Positions 60,881 through 64,000 of a stretch of DNA of 64,000 nt are shown piece by piece. A program made the translations under genes and the position numbers. Every line of letters begins with the position of its first letter. The stretch's first letter is position 1. Source of the DNA: Paenibacillus sp. TCA20. Lineage in GTDB: Bacteria > Bacillota > Bacilli > Paenibacillales > Paenibacillaceae. The stretch lies in assembly GCF_000732325.1 (NCBI RefSeq), contig NZ_BBIW01000002.1, forward strand, positions 62,007 through 126,006. The letters are read 5' to 3'. The notes under the pieces are model-generated. The model saw only the letters and a list, made by a program, of their open reading frames with translations. It did no database searches and was not told where the DNA came from.

Positions 60881-61729
60881 TCAATTTGTCCTGCCAAATA
60901 ATCTCCGATACTCCGTGGGCGTCACTCCCTCATGCTCCAGGAACTTCCGGTTGAAGTAGCTGCTGCTAGGGTACCCCGCTTCTGAGGCGATGTCTCCTAT
61001 CGTACGCTCTTCCTGTACCAGTAGCGCCTGCTTCGCATATTGGAGTCTGCACTGGGTTACGAAATCCATCGGTGTCATATTGATGGCCTTACGGAACAAT
61101 TTGCAAAAATAATGAACGCTAACTCCCGCTTTATTTGCCCACAGTTCTAGCTCGAACGGCTTTACCGCCTCCTGTTGAAGCTCAGGCAGCAGATCTAGAA
61201 TACGCTGAATGGATCCACCGGATCTGCTGCCATTGCCTGTACGCGGGACAGCCTGATGGACAAACTCCGTCACGACGGCAAAAGTAAGCGTAGACAGCAT
61301 TGTCGGATTTAACATCTTGTTATTTTCTGCTTCAGTCAATAGCTCGAGATGAGCTTTTTCCCACTCGGCCCCATTCCGCAGGCTCCATATTCGATGATGC
61401 TGAAATCCCTGATCCAGCATATATTCTGTCATATTGCTTCCATAGAAGTGGACCCACCGAATGTCCCATGGCTCTTGCTCATTGCTGAAATATCGTTGCT
61501 CCTGCAGCGGGAAGTACAAGAAGGCATCACCCGCCCCGAGCTCCTGCAGCATGCCATCGATTTCGATGTAGCCCTTACCGGAAGCAATATAGTGAATATT
61601 AAAATTGTTTAATGCTCCCTTCTGTCTTGTCACCGTATGTTTAGGCATATCGCTGTACATTCCTACCGATTCGGGATAACAAAAAAACCGAGGATTTTGA
61701 GTTGTGACCAAGTGACTTTGCCGCTGCAT
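60881..61729 (-). CDS. AraC family transcriptional regulator
   Basis: 282 residues: an N-terminal cupin-like part (NFNIHYIASGKGYIEIDG, ELGAGDAFLYFP) and a C-terminal AraC pair of helix-turn-helix motifs (AGVSVHYFCKLFRKAINMTP and IGDIASEAGYPSSSYFNRKF). GGAGTAGGCG lies before the ATG. It is divergent from the Gfo/Idh/MocA and aldo/keto reductase genes and probably controls them in response to a sugar. Confidence 0.9.
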   Translation of the reverse strand: MQRQSHLVTTQNPRFFCYPESVGMYSDMPKHTVTRQKGALNNFNIHYIASGKGYIEIDGMLQELGAGDAFLYFPLQEQRYFSNEQEPWDIRWVHFYGSNMTEYMLDQGFQHHRIWSLRNGAEWEKAHLELLTEAENNKMLNPTMLSTLTFAVVTEFVHQAVPRTGNGSRSGGSIQRILDLLPELQQEAVKPFELELWANKAGVSVHYFCKLFRKAINMTPMDFVTQCRLQYAKQALLVQEERTIGDIASEAGYPSSSYFNRKFLEHEGVTPTEYRRLFGRTN

Positions 61730-61856
61730 CGCCTACTCCTCCAATGTAGAACAATATTGTGTTATTCGAACACAAAATCGTATTATTTTAATTTCATTCC
61801 AAATTCAATACAATGACAATATCATCATAATATTTAGTCAGGAGGATATAAAGCAT

Positions 61857-62855
61857 ATGAGTAAAAAACTTCGATGGGGTATACTCAGTACTGCCAATAT
61901 AGGAAGAAAATCCGTCATTCCCGGACTGCAATACTCCCAGTTTAATGAAGTTACTGCGATCGCCAGCCGGGATCAAGCAAAAGCAGAAGAAGCCGCCAAG
62001 GAACTGAACATCAAACATGCTTATGGCAGTTATGAAGATCTGCTTGCCTCAGACGACATCGATGCTGTCTATATCCCATTGCCGAACCATCTGCATATGG
62101 AATGGACGATCAAAGCGGCCGAAGCAGGTAAGCACGTGCTGTGTGAGAAACCCATCGCGTTAACGGCTGAGGAAGCTGAGCGAATGGTAATCGCTTGTGA
62201 GCAAGCAGGCGTTCACTTGGCTGAAGCATTCATGTATCGCCATCATCCCAGATATCAAATGATCAAAGATGTAATCGCTTCCGGTGAGATCGGCACCGTA
62301 CGTGGTCTTCATGCGAACTTTACATTCAACAGCGGAGACAGTACAAACAACATCCGCTTTAACAAGGAGATGGGCGGCGGGTCTATATATGATGTCGGCT
62401 GCTATCCAATCAGTGCTGCCCGCTTCTTGACCGGACTGGAGCCGGAGGCCGTAACAGCACAATCGTTCTTCTCGCCGAAGCACGGCGATGTAGACATGAT
62501 GACTTCCGGATTCCTCGAATTTCCGAACGATGTCTCGCTGATCTTCGATTGTGGTATGTGGGCGTCCTTCCGGAATCGGCTTGAAGTGCTCGGTACGGAA
62601 GGAACCATTGAAGTCCCTTCTGCCTTCGTTTGCAGTCATGACAGCGAAGCAGGATTTATCGTGAATGGCAAGCTGGGCAAACGTGAGATCGAGGTGCCGG
62701 TCATTAATCAATACTCTGCTATGGTGGATCATTTTGCCGATGTCGTCTTTGAACGCAGTACACCCGCATTTACACCGTCGGATGCCGTCCGCAATATGAG
62801 AGTCGTTGAGTCTGCTCTTGTCTCGGCTACGAAGCGGGAAAGAATCACCCTCTAA
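61857..62855 (+). CDS. Gfo/Idh/MocA family oxidoreductase
   Basis: 332 residues: a Rossmann N-terminal domain (WGILSTANIGRKSVIPGL), the conserved CEKPIAL motif near residue 95 and the C-terminal alpha/beta domain with EAFMYRHHPRY and GGGSIYDVGCYPISAARFL. It oxidises or reduces a sugar or inositol-like substrate with NAD(P). AGGAGGAT precedes the ATG. It forms an operon with the aldo/keto reductase, divergent from an AraC gene. Confidence 0.92.
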   Translation: MSKKLRWGILSTANIGRKSVIPGLQYSQFNEVTAIASRDQAKAEEAAKELNIKHAYGSYEDLLASDDIDAVYIPLPNHLHMEWTIKAAEAGKHVLCEKPIALTAEEAERMVIACEQAGVHLAEAFMYRHHPRYQMIKDVIASGEIGTVRGLHANFTFNSGDSTNNIRFNKEMGGGSIYDVGCYPISAARFLTGLEPEAVTAQSFFSPKHGDVDMMTSGFLEFPNDVSLIFDCGMWASFRNRLEVLGTEGTIEVPSAFVCSHDSEAGFIVNGKLGKREIEVPVINQYSAMVDHFADVVFERSTPAFTPSDAVRNMRVVESALVSATKRERITL

Positions 62856-62904
62856 TTAGTCAAGAAGAACAATTCTGCACATTACTCTTAAGGAGGAAAT
62901 GGAT

Positions 62905-63849
62905 ATGGAATATATTTCGATTCAAGGATCAAAGAAGCCTATTTCTCGTTTGATTAAAGGTTCCGATTATTTCATGCATGAAAATTATGATCAGGTCGTG
63001 ACCAATATCGAAGCATTCTTGGCCATCGGCGGCAACACGATCGATACTGCACATATCTATACCGGAGGTCAGAGTGAAGAGGTTATCGGACGCTACCTGC
63101 AGGAGTCAGGCAATCGGGACAAGATTGCCATCTTCACAAAGGGGGCTCATCACGACAGACAAGGTCCGCGGGTGAACAAACAGGCTATTGATCACGATCT
63201 GGCTGTCAGCCTGGAGCGTCTGCAGACCGATCACATCGAGCTGTACGGCCTTCATCGGGATGATCCGTCAATTCCAGTCGAGCATATCATCGATGCACTG
63301 AATGAGCATATTGCTGCCGGCCGGATTGGAGCCGCAGGTGCATCCAATTGGAGCTGGCAGCGTCTTACCGAAGCGAATGCATATGCCGCAAGCAATGGAC
63401 TTGCTGGCTTTACATTCAGCAGTCCGAATTTAAGTCTTGCCAAGGCAAATGAACCCTTCTGGCCGGGATGTGTATCCGTCGATCAAGAAACGAGCAAGTG
63501 GCATGAAGAAACCCAGCTCCCTCTGTTATCCTGGTCGTCGCAGGCCCGTGGATTTTTCACTGGCAAATTTACACCTGATAACAAGGATGATGCTGATCTT
63601 GTGCGTGTGTTCTATAATGATCAGAACTGGGAGCGACTCAGTCGAGCGAAGCAGCTTGCAGAAGATAAAGGCGTTACCGTTATTCAGATCGCACTCGCAT
63701 ATGTACTGAATCAGAACTACCCAACCTGTGCCTTGATCGGCGCCCGTAATCCAGCGGAGCTGGCTTCCTGCGATCAAGGGGCCAACGTTCAGCTGACACA
63801 ACAGGAAGTAGAATGGCTGGACTTGACCAGTGAAGGTGTACAGTACTAA
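62905..63849 (+). CDS. Aldo/keto reductase
   Basis: 314 residues with the AKR tetrad: D in GGNTIDTAHIYTGGQSE, Y in HIYTGG, K in IFTKGAH and H in LYGLHRDD. A late GVTVIQIALAYVLNQN and ALIGARNPAEL match the NADPH-binding end. It reduces aldehydes or sugars. AAGGAGG is eight bases before the ATG at 62905; an ATG at 62899 is too close. It lies about 50 bases after the Gfo/Idh/MocA gene. Confidence 0.92.
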   Translation: MEYISIQGSKKPISRLIKGSDYFMHENYDQVVTNIEAFLAIGGNTIDTAHIYTGGQSEEVIGRYLQESGNRDKIAIFTKGAHHDRQGPRVNKQAIDHDLAVSLERLQTDHIELYGLHRDDPSIPVEHIIDALNEHIAAGRIGAAGASNWSWQRLTEANAYAASNGLAGFTFSSPNLSLAKANEPFWPGCVSVDQETSKWHEETQLPLLSWSSQARGFFTGKFTPDNKDDADLVRVFYNDQNWERLSRAKQLAEDKGVTVIQIALAYVLNQNYPTCALIGARNPAELASCDQGANVQLTQQEVEWLDLTSEGVQY

Positions 63850-63977
63850 CCATCCATAGGGATTACACACATCACCGCAGTTATAAGAAAAAAAGTTCAC
63901 GGACTTCCTCCTTGCACGAGATCTTATATTTAGCGATAATCTTATAGTGAATGAATACGCCAGGAGGAAAACTCAAC

Positions 63978-64000
63978 ATGAGGACAGAAAAAGAAAAAAT
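63978..64000 (+). CDS. Start of a gene, probably a maltose/galactoside O-acetyltransferase
   Basis: AGGAGG precedes an ATG at 63978, and the first seven codons (MRTEKEK) match the usual N-terminus of Maa/LacA-type sugar O-acetyltransferases. Only 23 bases are visible, so the family call is an inference from that short match and from the sugar-related neighbours. Confidence 0.4.

Noticed and set aside
1..64000. CRISPR arrays, tRNA, rRNA, transposases, phage genes
   Set aside because: Looked for on both strands; no regularly spaced repeats, no cloverleaf or rRNA-like sequence and no transposase or phage protein motifs were seen.

Overview
The window reads as chromosome of a spore-forming, low-to-middle GC Bacillota, most likely Paenibacillus or a close relative. 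The evidence is strong GGAGG-type ribosome binding sites, a Tlp-type small acid-soluble spore protein, a YjcZ-family peptide, a DdlR-like MocR regulator next to ddl, Bacillus-type Zur boxes in front of zinc-independent ribosomal protein genes, and a Hanks kinase/ATPase/GAF/histidine kinase giant. No rRNA, tRNA, CRISPR array, transposase or phage module was seen.

Layout. (1) 1-3900: a minus-strand MocR regulator, D-Ala-D-Ala ligase and aminotransferase unit, then a lipoprotein. (2) 4040-12184: a PucR regulator facing an operon of one NMT1-like binding lipoprotein and three tandem, translationally coupled CodA/AtzC-type amidohydrolases, then a CycA-like D-Ala/D-Ser/Gly permease. (3) 12488-17386: Tlp and a small partner; a nitroreductase, MarR and YgiN-like trio with TTGA-N4-TCAA operators; a CPBP protease and membrane proteins. 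(4) 17602-25881: an OmpR-type response regulator whose 3' end overlaps that of a minus-strand operon encoding a small beta-rich protein, a class 3 lipase, an alpha-helical protein with a hydrophobic core, and a kinase/ATPase/GAF/histidine kinase of about 1,700 residues. This is the best candidate for an undescribed system. (5) 26065-32966: an FAD oxidoreductase, gnd, transaldolase and zwf of the pentose phosphate pathway, and a divergent LysR regulator. (6) 33018-41478: ctaB, a TolB-like protein, YjcZ, an overlapping ECF sigma/anti-sigma pair and small membrane proteins. (7) 41608-44700: a zinc-starvation region with a COG0523 GTPase, rpsN, rpmG and rpmE2, plus an AAA+ ATPase gene that has its own Zur box. 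(8) 44847-49592: a cassette-like accessory stretch with DinB, Nudix, frameshifted VOC and GNAT genes, two type I toxin/antisense RNA modules about 1.78 kb apart, and structured repeats. (9) 49698-64000: an MHYT-GGDEF-EAL protein, a YidC lipoprotein, CYTH and HD proteins, an SgrR-like regulator, an EamA transporter, two AraC regulators, a Gfo/Idh/MocA oxidoreductase, an aldo/keto reductase and the start of a probable sugar O-acetyltransferase.

Two genes run off the window: the aminotransferase at the left edge and the acetyltransferase-like gene at the right edge. Starts were chosen mainly by ribosome binding site spacing, so several differ from the longest open frame. Function calls rest on motif recognition and remembered family sequences, not on database searches.
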